64,000 nucleotides of DNA from positions 372,001 to 436,000 of the forward strand of contig NZ_CDBH01000045.1 of assembly GCF_000820305.1 (NCBI RefSeq). The letters are read 5' to 3'. Position 1 is the stretch's first letter. Every line of letters begins with the position of its first letter. Shown piece after piece: positions 23,818-35,354 of the stretch. The translations under genes and the position numbers were made by a program. Under the pieces are notes generated by a model, which saw nothing but the letters and a program-made list of their open reading frames with translations, had not been told where the DNA came from and did not search any database. Origin of the DNA: Aeromonas dhakensis. GTDB taxonomy: Bacteria > Pseudomonadota > Gammaproteobacteria > Enterobacterales > Aeromonadaceae.

Positions 23818-25584
23818 ATGTCGCTGGAACATTACTTCAGGGATGAACTGGCATTTTTGCGCCTGCAAGGGCGTGAATTTGCCGACGCCTATCCCGAACT
23901 CACCCGCTTTCTGTCGGAGCAGAACACCGATCCGGACGTGGAGCGCCTGCTGGAGGGATTCGCCTTCCTCACGGGCAACCTGCGCGCCAAGATTGAGGAT
24001 GAGTTTCCCGAGCTGACCCACGGTCTGCTCAACATGCTCTGGCCCAACTACCTGCGTCCCGTGCCCAGCATGACCATCATGCAGTTTTCGGTCATTCCTG
24101 GGGCCATCGCCCAGCCGGCGCTGGTCAGGCAAGGCTGCCAGCTCGACAGCCTGCCCCTGGACGAAGTGACCTGCCATTTCCAGACCTGTCACGATACCTG
24201 GGTCTATCCGGCCGATATCCGTCATATTGCCGCCCAGAGTGGCAACGATCTCTCCACCATCTCGCTGGATATCGCCCTGCATGCCCCTCTGCCGCTTTGC
24301 GAGTTGCAGCTGGACAAGCTGCGCTTCTTCCTCGGTGGCGACAGTTACACCGCCTATGAGCTCTACTTCTGGCTCTCCAACCAGCTATCCCATATCGAGC
24401 TTGAGATCGACGGCAAGCGCTTTCGTCAGGAGGCCAAGGCCCTCAAACCGGTCGGCTTCGAGCGCGGCGATGCGCTCTTGCCCTATCCGAACAACGTCTA
24501 TTCCGGCTACCGGATCCTGCAGGAGTATTTCTGCTTCCCGGAAAGCTTCCTCTTCTTCGAACTCGCCGGTGGCGACTGGCCCAAACAGCCGTTGCCGGTG
24601 AGCGAATTCAAGGTGCACTTCTGCTTCGACCGGCCGCTGCCGGCGGAGCTCAAGATCCGTCCCGACTCCTTCATGCTCAACTGCGTGCCGGCCATCAACC
24701 TGTTCCAGCACGACAGCGAGCCGGTCAACCTCAATGGTCGCCAGGCGGAGTACCCCCTCAAGGCGAGCTATCGCCATGCCGACAGCTTCGAGATCTTCTC
24801 GGTGGACCAGGTGGAAGGCTGGGTCGAGGGGAATCTTGGCCGCTCCCGCGGCACGCCGCGCATCTATCAGCCGTTCGAGAGCTTCCAGCACCAGATTGAG
24901 CGGGCCAAGCAGCGGCTGGCGCTCTACTACCGGGTACGGGTCAAGGAGGCGGTGAGCGGGGATGGTTTCGAGCACAGCCTCTCGTTCGTGCGCGGGGATG
25001 AAACCACCACGGTCGAACTGGATGAATCTATCTCGGTGACGCTCACCTGCACCAACCGCTCCCGCGCCGCTCGCCTCAAGGTGGGCAGCGTCTGCGTGCC
25101 GACCGGCAGCTCACCCTCGTTTGCCACCTTCCGCAACCTGATCCGGCCGACCCGGCCGCTGCGCCCGGCGCTGGACGGCAGTCTGCACTGGACGCTGATA
25201 TCCAACCTGTCGCTCAACTATGTCTCCTTGCTGCGCCGCGATGCCCTGGTGCAGGTGTTGCGCACCTACGATTTTCCGGCGCTGCACGACAAGCAGGCGG
25301 AACAGGCTTCGCGCAAGCGGCTGGCGGGGATCGAGGAGATCGAAACCAAGCCGGTGGACCGGCTGGTGCGCGGCATGCCGGTGCGGGGGCTCAAGTCGGT
25401 GCTCTCCATCCGCCAGTCCGCCTTTGGCAGCGAAGGGGAGCTCTATCTGTTCAGCACCGTGCTGGCCCACTTCTTCTCGCTGTACGCCAGCGTCAACGCT
25501 TTCCACCTGCTTGAGGTGGTCAATCTCGACAACAAGGAGCGCTATCAGTGGCCAGTCCAGATCGGTCAGCACTCCCTGATGTGA
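23818..25584 (+). CDS. tssF: TssF (VasA), T6SS baseplate wedge protein
   Basis: 588 residues, the usual TssF size. The N-terminus YFRDELAFLRLQGREFADAYP and the following RLLEGFAFLTGNLRAKIEDEFPELT are strongly conserved in the family; the C-terminal half carries the GDGFEHSLSF and HFFSLYASVNAFHLLEV regions. TssF and TssG form the wedge with TssE and TssK. The 3' end overlaps tssG by 37 nt. Confidence 0.95.
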   Translation: MSLEHYFRDELAFLRLQGREFADAYPELTRFLSEQNTDPDVERLLEGFAFLTGNLRAKIEDEFPELTHGLLNMLWPNYLRPVPSMTIMQFSVIPGAIAQPALVRQGCQLDSLPLDEVTCHFQTCHDTWVYPADIRHIAAQSGNDLSTISLDIALHAPLPLCELQLDKLRFFLGGDSYTAYELYFWLSNQLSHIELEIDGKRFRQEAKALKPVGFERGDALLPYPNNVYSGYRILQEYFCFPESFLFFELAGGDWPKQPLPVSEFKVHFCFDRPLPAELKIRPDSFMLNCVPAINLFQHDSEPVNLNGRQAEYPLKASYRHADSFEIFSVDQVEGWVEGNLGRSRGTPRIYQPFESFQHQIERAKQRLALYYRVRVKEAVSGDGFEHSLSFVRGDETTTVELDESISVTLTCTNRSRAARLKVGSVCVPTGSSPSFATFRNLIRPTRPLRPALDGSLHWTLISNLSLNYVSLLRRDALVQVLRTYDFPALHDKQAEQASRKRLAGIEEIETKPVDRLVRGMPVRGLKSVLSIRQSAFGSEGELYLFSTVLAHFFSLYASVNAFHLLEVVNLDNKERYQWPVQIGQHSLM

Positions 25585-26546
25585 CGTCCGGCAAGGACGC
25601 GCCCCGCTTCAACTTCTTCCAGCTGGTTGAGCTGCTCAACCGACTGGATGGTGCTGATCAGGAGCGGGGGCTCGACTACCTGCCCGGTGACGAGAACATC
25701 CGCTTCAAGGCGACTGCGTCCCTGGGGTTCCCTACCAGCGACGTGCTGCAGATTGGCCGGGACGGACAGGGCCGCCACGAGCTGGAGGTGGCCTTTCTCG
25801 GCCTGCACGGCAGCCAGTCGCCGATGCCCGGCTATTACCTCGATTCGCTGGCGTGGGAGTACGCCCAGGGGGAGCAGAAGCTCGGCCTGTTCCTGGATTT
25901 CTTCCATCACCGCCTGCTGACCCTGCTGCACCGGATCTGGCGCAAGTATCGCTACCACGTCCGGTTTCAGGACAACGGTGAGGATGGTTTCTCCCGCCTG
26001 ATGTTTGCCCTGGTGGGGCTTGGCAACGAGGCGGTCTGCCAGAGCCTGCCGGTCAATCGGGCCAAGATGCTCTCCTATGCGGGCATGCTGGCGAGCCCCA
26101 GCCGTTCCCCCGAGGTGGTGGCCGGTCTGGTGGCCCACTGTTTCGATCTGGCGGACGTGGAGGTGAGCGCCTGGCAGTGGCGCAAGGTGCCTATTCATCA
26201 GGATCAGCAAAACCGCCTCGGCGGTGCCTGCGCCACCCTGGGGGATGACTTTGTCATCGGCGACAAGGTGAACGACTGTGCTGGCAAGTTCTTGTTGAAG
26301 ATCAACAACCTGAGTTTTGGCCAGTTTCTCGGCTTTCTGCCGAACGGGGAGCACTTCCACGCCCTGGTGACCTTCGTCTCCTTCATCCTGCGCGATCAGC
26401 TGGCCTGGGATCTACGGCTTGGTTTCGGCCAGGAGCAGGCGAAGGGACTGAGACTCGGTGAAGAGCAGAGTGCCCGCCTGGGGTGGAGTACCTTTCTCGG
26501 CCAACCGCCGAGCGATCCGTTTGTGACCATTTGTGTGCAGGAATAA
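25548..26546 (+). CDS. tssG: TssG (VasB), T6SS baseplate wedge protein
   Basis: 332 residues. Family features are RFNFFQLVELLNRL near the start, SQSPMPGYYLDSLA, and FLDFFHHRLLTLLHRIWRKYRY. The start is the GTG at 25548, with AAGGAG at about 25534, inside the end of tssF; this overlap is common and indicates coupled translation. Followed by a 56-nt spacer before tagH. Confidence 0.94.
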   Translation: MASPDRSALPDVTSGKDAPRFNFFQLVELLNRLDGADQERGLDYLPGDENIRFKATASLGFPTSDVLQIGRDGQGRHELEVAFLGLHGSQSPMPGYYLDSLAWEYAQGEQKLGLFLDFFHHRLLTLLHRIWRKYRYHVRFQDNGEDGFSRLMFALVGLGNEAVCQSLPVNRAKMLSYAGMLASPSRSPEVVAGLVAHCFDLADVEVSAWQWRKVPIHQDQQNRLGGACATLGDDFVIGDKVNDCAGKFLLKINNLSFGQFLGFLPNGEHFHALVTFVSFILRDQLAWDLRLGFGQEQAKGLRLGEEQSARLGWSTFLGQPPSDPFVTICVQE

Positions 26547-26602
26547 GTGCAGAAATAAGCTGCGCAGAACATTTAAGTACAGAGATCAGTGCAGGAGTAA
26601 CC

Positions 26603-27883
26603 GTGGACGATTTTAACCAGCAACTTTCCCTGGTGGTGCTCAACAGCGAACAGCTCGACGGCAGCCAGCAGGTGCAGTACCGCTTCGACGAGATGGGGGG
26701 GACCCTGGGCGCCTCCGAGCAGGATGACTGGCAGCTGCGGGACAGGTTGGGGGCCGTGCTGCCCGCCCACGCCCGCATCGAGCTCAACGACGGTCGCTTC
26801 TGCCTGTGCGATCTGAGCGGCCAGACCTACATCAATGGCGCCACCTCACCCATCGGGCGGGCCCGCAAGGTGCATCTGGAACAGGGGGACGAGCTCATCG
26901 TCGGCCCGTTCCGGCTGCGTACCTACCTGGGGGCCATCACCCCGGAGCAGAGCCTGCAGCAGGTGCTGGGCAATCGTGCCACCGAGCAGCTCGACGAGTG
27001 GCTGACCGGTGATGAGCCCGCCGCCCGGGCCGATGATCCGCGCACCTTGGCGGCCGATCCCCTGCTGGCACTGCAACAGGAGCGCCGGACCCCCAATTCG
27101 TTGATGGATGGCTTGCCAACAGCTGGCGTGCCGACGGATGGCCCGCTGGCGGATAGTCGCCTGCAGGCTTCACCGCGTTCACAGCCGGATGTGGACGTTC
27201 CCCCCCTTGCCCCCTTTTCTGCTGTCGAGAACACCATGAACCAAGAATTTCTGGATATGCCCAGCATCGAGAACCACCCCGATTATCAGCTGTCGCTGGA
27301 CGGCGTCGATCACGTGGCCCTGACCCCGCTGATGCGTGGCCTGGGTCAGCCCTTGCAACTGCAGGACACTCAGCAGGCCCACGACATGCTCGAAGAGATG
27401 GGCAAGACGGTGCGGGCCATGGTGGAGGGGTTGCTGCAGTTGCAAACCGAACAGGCGGCGCTTGCAGACAAGCATCTGCGCCCCATCGAGGACAACCCGC
27501 TGCGCCTGGGTCTTGACTATGACGAGACCCTGGCGGTGCTGTTTGCCGAGCAGAAGAGCCCGGTCCACCTGAGCGCGCCGGCGGCGGTGACCGAGAGCCT
27601 GCACAACGTGCGTATTCACCACGTGGCGAACCAGCAGGCCATCGGCGCGGCGCTGGACAGTATTCTGCAAGCCTTCTCGCCCGAGGCGCTGATCGGCCGG
27701 TTCGAACAATACCGCCGCAGCGGCGCGCCGGGCATGACCGATGAAGGCTGGGCCTGGAACATGTACCAGCACTACTACCGCGAGCTCACCTCCGCCCGCC
27801 AGCAGGGGTTCGACAAGCTGTTCCACCAGGTGTATGCCCAGGCCTATGACCAGGCCGTGCGTCAGCAACAGGGACTGATTTGA
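26603..27883 (+). CDS. tagH: TagH, FHA-domain T6SS-associated protein
   Basis: 426 residues. An FHA domain occupies roughly residues 1-100 (PAHARIELNDGRFCLCD, then GDELIVGPFRLRTYL), followed by a variable Pro/Ala-rich linker and a C-terminal ImpI/VasC-type domain ending in FDKLFHQVYAQAYDQAVRQQ. FHA domains bind phosphothreonine. In P. aeruginosa the partner kinase is PpkA, but no ppkA, pppA or tagF is present in this cluster, as in V. cholerae. The start is the GTG at 26603, preceded by CAGGAG; an upstream ATG would overlap tssG without homology. Confidence 0.88.
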   Translation: MDDFNQQLSLVVLNSEQLDGSQQVQYRFDEMGGTLGASEQDDWQLRDRLGAVLPAHARIELNDGRFCLCDLSGQTYINGATSPIGRARKVHLEQGDELIVGPFRLRTYLGAITPEQSLQQVLGNRATEQLDEWLTGDEPAARADDPRTLAADPLLALQQERRTPNSLMDGLPTAGVPTDGPLADSRLQASPRSQPDVDVPPLAPFSAVENTMNQEFLDMPSIENHPDYQLSLDGVDHVALTPLMRGLGQPLQLQDTQQAHDMLEEMGKTVRAMVEGLLQLQTEQAALADKHLRPIEDNPLRLGLDYDETLAVLFAEQKSPVHLSAPAAVTESLHNVRIHHVANQQAIGAALDSILQAFSPEALIGRFEQYRRSGAPGMTDEGWAWNMYQHYYRELTSARQQGFDKLFHQVYAQAYDQAVRQQQGLI

Positions 27884-28398
27884 TGATACGTGCGCTGATG
27901 CTGGGCGCCGCGCTGCTGGCCCTGGCTGGCTGTACCACCATGGGCAAGATGGCCGATGTCGCCATGAACCCGGATATCCAGGTGGGCAGCAATAACAGTC
28001 AACCCTCCACCCTGGGGCTGAGCCTGCTGGCGGAGCCAGATGTCAACCCCAACGAGAGCGGGGAGGCGGCGCCCATCGAGTTTCAGGTGGTGCTGCTGGC
28101 CGAGGATTCCAAGCTGCTCGCCACCGACTACGACCAGGTGACGGCAGATGTCGAGAAGGCCCTTGGCAAGAACTACCTGGATCATCAGGACTACACCCTG
28201 CTGCCGGGCCAGTTCAAATACCTGCCCCCCGTCAAGCTCGACGAGAAGACCCGTTACATCGGCGTGATCGCACGCTACGCCGACCCGGACAGTGCCGAGT
28301 GGCGCAAGGTCATCAAGATCAAGAGCAAGGGCGCGGCTTATCAAATCCTGGTGCACCTGCGCCTGGATGAAGTGGAACTGCAAAAAGAAGAAGAATAA
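27883..28398 (+). CDS. tssJ: TssJ (VasD), T6SS outer-membrane lipoprotein
   Basis: A 171-residue lipoprotein with signal MIRALMLGAALLALAGC; lipidation is expected at Cys 17. The mature part has the transthyretin-like fold sequence typical of TssJ (IEFQVVLLAEDSKLLATDYDQV, YIGVIARYADPDSAEWRKV). It anchors the membrane complex to the outer membrane by binding TssM. The ATG overlaps the tagH stop (ATGA). Confidence 0.94.
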   Translation: MIRALMLGAALLALAGCTTMGKMADVAMNPDIQVGSNNSQPSTLGLSLLAEPDVNPNESGEAAPIEFQVVLLAEDSKLLATDYDQVTADVEKALGKNYLDHQDYTLLPGQFKYLPPVKLDEKTRYIGVIARYADPDSAEWRKVIKIKSKGAAYQILVHLRLDEVELQKEEE

Positions 28399-28400
28399 CC

Positions 28401-29735
28401 ATGTCGAGTCGAAATCGGGTTATCTGGCGTGAGGGGCTGTTCATCAAGCCCCAGCACTTCCAGCAACAACAAAGGCATTCGGATTACGCACTGCACGCTC
28501 GCCTGAGCGCGCTGTCCGACTATTTCTACGGCTTGCAGTCGCTCGCCATCAACGAGGATTACCTGGGCTTTGGTCGCATCGCCCTGGTGGGGGCAACCGG
28601 CATCCTGCCGGACGGAACCGTGTTCAACATCCCCAACGACGACATGCTGCCGACCCCGCTGGAGATCACCGACGCCTCGGTGGCCAACCAGAAGGTCTAT
28701 CTGGCGCTGCCGCTCTCGGTGAGTGGCGTCAACGAGGTGGGGCAGGGCGGCCAGGTGGCCACCCGGCTGCAGGCTCATCGCCACGACGTGCGCGACCTGC
28801 ACAGCGAAGGGGGGGATGTGGTCTCCCTCGAAGTGGGGCGGGTCAGCTTGCGGCTGATGCTGGAGCGTGAAGATCGCAGCGCCTACGCGTCGCTCGCCAT
28901 CGCCCGCATCCTGGACAAGCGTCCGGACGGCGGTCTGGTGCTAGATCCCAACTTCATGCCCTGCAGCATCAGCGTCTCCGCCATCCCGACCCTCAAACGC
29001 TTCCTCGGCGAGTCGGCCGGTCTCGTGGCCGAGCGGGCCCGCAGCCTCTCCCAGCGCATCGCGGCGCCCGGTCAGCAAGGGGTGGCCGACGTGGCCGAGT
29101 TCATGATGTTGCAGCTCCTGAACAGGGCTCAGCCCCAGCTCTCCCATCTGGCGCGCCTTGGCACCCTGCACCCGGAGCGGCTGCATGAGTCGCTGGTGCA
29201 GCTCTGCGGCGAGCTGATGACTTTCACTGACGAATCCCGCCTGCCGCCCGAATTCCCGGCCTATCGTCATGACGATCAGCAGGTGAGCTTCGAACCGGTG
29301 ATGCTGGCTCTGCGTCAGGCGCTCAGTACCGTGCTGTCGCCGCGCGCCGTCTCCATCCAGCTGCGCAAGCACCAGTACGGCATCATGGTGGCCATGGTGA
29401 ACGAGAGCGAGCTGATGAAAAGCGCCGACTTCGTGCTGGCGGTGCGCGCACGCATGCCGCAGGAGCAGTTGCGCAAGCAGCTGCTGCAGCAGACCAAGGT
29501 GGCCTCCAGCGACAAGATCCGCGAGCTCATCAGCCTGCAACTGCCCGGCATTCCGTTGCTGCCGCTGCCGGTGGCGCCGCGCCAGCTGCCCTATCACGCC
29601 GGTTACAGCTACTTCCAGCTCGACCGGCAGAGCCCGGCCTGGCAGATGCTGGCGGTCAGCAACACCCTTGCCTTCCACATTGCCGGCGACTTCCCCGAGC
29701 TTGACATGCAGCTCTGGGCCATTCGCAGCCAGTGA
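28401..29735 (+). CDS. tssK: TssK (VasE), T6SS baseplate-membrane connector
   Basis: 444 residues, standard TssK. The N-terminus RNRVIWREGLFIKPQHFQQQ is diagnostic. The C-terminal domain (QLPYHAGYSYFQLDRQSPAW) recognises the TssL/TssM membrane complex. TssK trimers join the wedge to the membrane part. Begins 2 nt after tssJ. Confidence 0.96.
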   Translation: MSSRNRVIWREGLFIKPQHFQQQQRHSDYALHARLSALSDYFYGLQSLAINEDYLGFGRIALVGATGILPDGTVFNIPNDDMLPTPLEITDASVANQKVYLALPLSVSGVNEVGQGGQVATRLQAHRHDVRDLHSEGGDVVSLEVGRVSLRLMLEREDRSAYASLAIARILDKRPDGGLVLDPNFMPCSISVSAIPTLKRFLGESAGLVAERARSLSQRIAAPGQQGVADVAEFMMLQLLNRAQPQLSHLARLGTLHPERLHESLVQLCGELMTFTDESRLPPEFPAYRHDDQQVSFEPVMLALRQALSTVLSPRAVSIQLRKHQYGIMVAMVNESELMKSADFVLAVRARMPQEQLRKQLLQQTKVASSDKIRELISLQLPGIPLLPLPVAPRQLPYHAGYSYFQLDRQSPAWQMLAVSNTLAFHIAGDFPELDMQLWAIRSQ

Positions 29736-29757
29736 TCGTACCAAGGAATAAGCAGAG

Positions 29758-30537
29758 ATGACCACGGACATTATCAAGAACGAGCAACTCAGCGACCTGC
29801 TGTTTGATCACGCCGAGCAGCTGGACATGGATTCGGATTACTGGTTCCGCCTGCGCGGCCAGAGCATCAACCCGATGATCGATGCGGTGACCCCCTTGCT
29901 GGGGCTGGTGCAGCGGGTGCGCCTGCTGTCGCGCTATGACCAGGTGCCCGAGCTCTACCAGCGGGTGGTGACCGAGATCCAGGCCATCGAACAGGAGCTG
30001 ATGGCCCAGGGTTACGAGAACGGGGTGGTGCTGTCGTTTCGCTACATCCTCTGCACCTTCATCGACGAGGCCGTGATGGGGCGCGACTGGGGCAGCCAGA
30101 GCGAATGGTCCCAGCACTCCCTGCTGGCCCGCTTCCACAACGAGACCTGGGGCGGCGAGAAGGTGTTCGTGCTGCTGGCCCGTCTGCAGGAAGACCCGGT
30201 GCGCTACCGCGACATCTTGGAGTTCATCTACCTGTGCCTCTGCCTCGGCTTCGAGGGGCGCTACAAGGTGATGAGCCAGGGGCGGGAAGAGTTCGAACGC
30301 ATCGTGCGCCAGCTGCACAAGCAATTGGCCCCCGAGGCAGGTGGTGAGGCGCCCAGCGTGTTTCACCTCGATCTGGGGCAGCAGGCCTCCCGCTATCAGC
30401 TGCGCAAGCAGGTTTCCCTGCGCAGCCTGTTCATGGGCGGGGCGCTGATCCTGGCGCTGATCTTCGGCCTCTATCATCACCAACTCAATAACCAGACCCA
30501 GGACGTACTGCGTCAACTGGGCGAATTATTAAAATAA
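29758..30537 (+). CDS. tssL: TssL (VasF/DotU family), T6SS inner-membrane protein
   Basis: 259 residues. A cytoplasmic DotU domain (FRYILCTFIDEAVMG, WGGEKVFVLLARLQEDP, LEFIYLCLCLGFEGRYKV) is followed by one C-terminal membrane helix (FMGGALILALIFGLY) and a short periplasmic tail. There is no peptidoglycan-binding OmpA-like extension, so anchoring to the wall must be provided by another protein, as in V. cholerae. Confidence 0.95.
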   Translation: MTTDIIKNEQLSDLLFDHAEQLDMDSDYWFRLRGQSINPMIDAVTPLLGLVQRVRLLSRYDQVPELYQRVVTEIQAIEQELMAQGYENGVVLSFRYILCTFIDEAVMGRDWGSQSEWSQHSLLARFHNETWGGEKVFVLLARLQEDPVRYRDILEFIYLCLCLGFEGRYKVMSQGREEFERIVRQLHKQLAPEAGGEAPSVFHLDLGQQASRYQLRKQVSLRSLFMGGALILALIFGLYHHQLNNQTQDVLRQLGELLK

Positions 30538-30557
30538 AATACTAAGGAGAGCACGCC

Positions 30558-33200
30558 TTGATTCGTATAGAGCTACCGGTACTGGTGGAAAGACTCAACC
30601 CCATCTGCCGTCACATGCTGGAGGAGGCCGCGGCCCTCTGTGTCAATCACCAGGGGGCCGAGATCCGCATCGAGCACCTGCTGCTCAAGATGCTGGAAAC
30701 CCCGCTGAGCGACGTGCGCCAGATCCTGAAGGTGGCCGAGGTCGACGTTGAAGAGCTGAAGGCCCTGCTGCAACCCTCGCCGGCTGACAATGGTTATGGC
30801 CAGGGTTACCCCTCCTTCTCGCCCATGCTGGTGGAGTGGCTGCAAGACAGCTGGCTGCTCGCCTCCGCCGAGCTGCAACACGCCCAGCTGCGCAGTGGTG
30901 TCATGCTGCTGGTGCTGTTGATGACCCCGCAGCGCTATCTGCCGGGCTCGGTGACCCGCCTGCTCGCCAAGGTCAATCGCGAGCTGCTGCGCCAGCAGTT
31001 TGACGAGTGGGTCAAGGAGTCCGCCGAGACGCAAGTGACCACTACCCCCGGCGGCAAGACGGCCCAGGCCGCCCTGCCGGCCGATGCCAGCCTGCTGGCC
31101 CGCTTTACCGTCAATGTGACCGAACAGGCCCGCCAGGGCAGCCTGGATCCTGTGCTCTGCCGGGATCACGAAATCGACCTGATGATCGACATCCTCTCCC
31201 GTCGTCGCAAGAACAACCCCATAGTCGTGGGGGAGGCCGGTGTCGGCAAGAGCGCCCTCATCGAGGGGCTGGCCCTGCGCATGGTGGCGGGTCAGGTGCC
31301 CGAGAAGCTGCGCGGGGTCGAGCTGATGACGCTGGATCTCGGTGCCATGCAGGCCGGCGCCTCGGTCAAGGGGGAGTTCGAGAAGCGCTTCAAGGGGGTG
31401 ATGCAGGAGGTCAAGGACGCCGTGCAACCTGTCATCCTCTTCATCGACGAGGCGCACACCCTGATTGGGGCCGGCAACCAGGCGGGTGGGCTGGATGTCT
31501 CCAACCTCATCAAGCCGGCGCTGGCCCGGGGCGAGCTGCGCACCATCGCCGCCACCACCTGGGGCGAGTACAAGAAATACGTGGAAAAAGACGCGGCCCT
31601 GTCGCGCCGCTTCCAGCTGGTGAAGGTCGGTGAGCCCGATGCAGACGAGGCCACCGTGATCCTGCGCGGCCTGCGCAGCATCTACGAGAAGGCCCATGGG
31701 GTGCTGATCGACGAGGAGGCGCTGCAGGCCGCCGCCCAGCTCTCCGCCCGCTATATCTCCGGCCGTCAGCTGCCAGACAAGGCGATCGACGTGCTCGATA
31801 CCGCCTGTGCCCGGGTGGCCATCAACCTCACCACGCCGCCGCGCGCGGTCAGCCACCTGCAAAACGCGCTGCGCCAGCGCGAGCTGGAGATCCGCCAGCT
31901 GGAGCGCCAGAGCCTGATAGGTCTCGGTGACAACGCAGAGCGCCTGGCCGAACTGCAGGGGGCCCAGCAGGCTTGCCGTGAAGAGCTGGCCGAGCAGGAG
32001 GCCCGCTGGCAGCAACAGCAGGGGCTGGTGCACCAGATTGTCGAGCTGCGCGCAGCCCTGCTGGCCGATCAGCAGGATGAGATGCTGGCCAGAGAGGCGC
32101 TGGATCTCGCCGATGCGCCGCTCGATCCGCAAGCCGCTGCCGAGCAGCTGGCCACCCTCGAGCGCGAGCTGACCGAGCTGCAGCAGGGGCAAGTGCTGGT
32201 CTCCGCCCACGTCGACAAGACCCAGATTGCAGCCGTCATCGCCGAGTGGACCGGGGTGCCCCTCAATCGTATCTCGCAAGGGGAGCTGGACGTGGTGACC
32301 CGTCTGCCGGAGTACCTCGGCGAGCTTATCAAGGGACAGGATGTGGCGGTGGCCCACCTGCACAAGCATCTGCTGACCGCCCGCGCCGATCTGCGCCGTC
32401 CCGGCCGCCCGCTCGGTGCCTTCCTGCTGGTGGGACCGAGCGGGGTCGGCAAGACCGAAACTGTGCTGCAGATTGCCGAGCTGATGTTCGGTGGTCGCCA
32501 GTACCTGACCACCATCAACATGTCCGAGTATCAGGAGAAGCACACCGTCTCCCGCCTGATCGGCTCGCCGCCCGGCTACGTCGGTTTCGGCGAAGGGGGC
32601 GTGCTGACCGAGGCCATTCGGCAGAAACCTTATTCCGTGGTGCTGCTGGACGAGGTGGAGAAGGCCCACCCGGACGTGCTCAACCTCTTCTATCAGGCGT
32701 TTGACAAGGGTGAACTGGCGGATGGGGAAGGGCGCATCATCGACTGCAAGAACGTGGTCTTCTTCCTCACCTCCAACCTCGGTTTCCAGACCATAGTCGA
32801 TCATGCCGAGCAGCCCGACGTGCTGCTGGACGCCCTCTATCCGGAGCTCGCCGCCTTCTTCAAACCGGCGCTGCTGGCGCGCATGGAGGTGATCCCCTAT
32901 CTGCCGCTCGGTCACGATACCCTGGTGCAGATCGTGGGCGGCAAGCTCAACCGGCTGGTCAAGCTGCTCAAGGAGCGCTTCGGCGCCGAGGTGGTGCTGG
33001 ACGACGAGGTGGCCGAGGAGATCCTGCTGCGGGCCAATCGCAGCGAGAACGGTGCCCGCATGCTCGAATCCGTCATCGATGGTGCCCTGCTGCCACCGGT
33101 CTCCCTGCAGCTGCTGCAGCGCCTCTCGGCCGGTGAACCTATCAAGCGCGTCCACTTTTCCGTGGCCGATCACCAGTTTGTGGCCGAGGTGGGGGCTTGA
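30558..33200 (+). CDS. clpV: ClpV (TssH), AAA+ ATPase recycling the contracted sheath
   Basis: 880 residues with two AAA+ modules. The N-domain (to about 160) binds the TssC N-terminus. Walker A1 GEAGVGKS lies near 224 with Walker [11 protein letters not shown]; a Gln/Glu-rich coiled coil spans about 430-540; Walker A2 GPSGVGKT is near 626, with [13 protein letters not shown] and the pore loop GYVGFGEGG. The start is TTG 30558: the leader [18 protein letters not shown] matches the family and AAGGAG lies at 30544-30549. The rare start may limit ClpV to catalytic amounts. Confidence 0.96.
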   Translation: MIRIELPVLVERLNPICRHMLEEAAALCVNHQGAEIRIEHLLLKMLETPLSDVRQILKVAEVDVEELKALLQPSPADNGYGQGYPSFSPMLVEWLQDSWLLASAELQHAQLRSGVMLLVLLMTPQRYLPGSVTRLLAKVNRELLRQQFDEWVKESAETQVTTTPGGKTAQAALPADASLLARFTVNVTEQARQGSLDPVLCRDHEIDLMIDILSRRRKNNPIVVGEAGVGKSALIEGLALRMVAGQVPEKLRGVELMTLDLGAMQAGASVKGEFEKRFKGVMQEVKDAVQPVILFIDEAHTLIGAGNQAGGLDVSNLIKPALARGELRTIAATTWGEYKKYVEKDAALSRRFQLVKVGEPDADEATVILRGLRSIYEKAHGVLIDEEALQAAAQLSARYISGRQLPDKAIDVLDTACARVAINLTTPPRAVSHLQNALRQRELEIRQLERQSLIGLGDNAERLAELQGAQQACREELAEQEARWQQQQGLVHQIVELRAALLADQQDEMLAREALDLADAPLDPQAAAEQLATLERELTELQQGQVLVSAHVDKTQIAAVIAEWTGVPLNRISQGELDVVTRLPEYLGELIKGQDVAVAHLHKHLLTARADLRRPGRPLGAFLLVGPSGVGKTETVLQIAELMFGGRQYLTTINMSEYQEKHTVSRLIGSPPGYVGFGEGGVLTEAIRQKPYSVVLLDEVEKAHPDVLNLFYQAFDKGELADGEGRIIDCKNVVFFLTSNLGFQTIVDHAEQPDVLLDALYPELAAFFKPALLARMEVIPYLPLGHDTLVQIVGGKLNRLVKLLKERFGAEVVLDDEVAEEILLRANRSENGARMLESVIDGALLPPVSLQLLQRLSAGEPIKRVHFSVADHQFVAEVGA

Positions 33201-33202
33201 GT

Positions 33203-34740
<1,538 letters not shown>

Positions 34741-34741
<1 letters not shown>

Positions 34742-35346
34742 TGAGCGTCATCGCCCTATTGCCTCTGCTGCTGGCCACCAGTGCGGCCGAAATCCCGCTG
34801 GACATGGCGCGCTGGCAGGCCTGCCGGCAGGAGCCCTCGCCGCTGGTGCGACTCGCCTGCTACGACGCCATCGGCAATGGCGCGGCCAGTGCCACCGAAG
34901 GGGATTCCCCAAAATCGGCGGCCTGGCATGCCATCTGGGCTCAGGAGCTGGCCCGCACGCCAGCGAGCGCCCCCTTCCTCCTGCAAAGCGATGAGGCGCG
35001 TGGCAGTGAAACCCTGACCCGTCCGGCGCTGCGCGGGGCGACGCTCTCCATCGGCTGCGTCGACAGCATCACCCATATCCGGCTGCGGCTGGATCAGCCC
35101 TGGAGTGGCGAGAAGGTGCAGGTCGAGCTGGATGGTCAGCCGAGTGCCGGCTCCCAGAGCTGGTTTATTCGGGATCAGGGTCTGTTGCTGGAATATGGCC
35201 GCGGTCTGCCCGCCATCGAGGAGCTCAAACGCTGGCTGGGCCATCGCGAGCTGCAGGTGCGGGCCGACAACGGTGCCCTCTTGCGGGTCGATTTGAGCGG
35301 CCTGAAAGAGGCGCTGGCACCGCTGCGTCAGCAGTGCCGCTGGTAG
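34741..35346 (+). CDS. vasI: VasI (TagO), T6SS-associated periplasmic protein
   Basis: 201 residues with a signal sequence (MSVIALLPLLLATSAAE). The family marker is the early WQACRQEPSPLVRLACYDAI, a Cys pair pattern typical of VasI/TagO. In enteroaggregative E. coli the homologue TagO is not essential and acts in the periplasm; the exact function is unclear. The start overlaps the vasH stop by one base. Confidence 0.88.
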
Positions 35347-35354
35347 GGGGGAAG

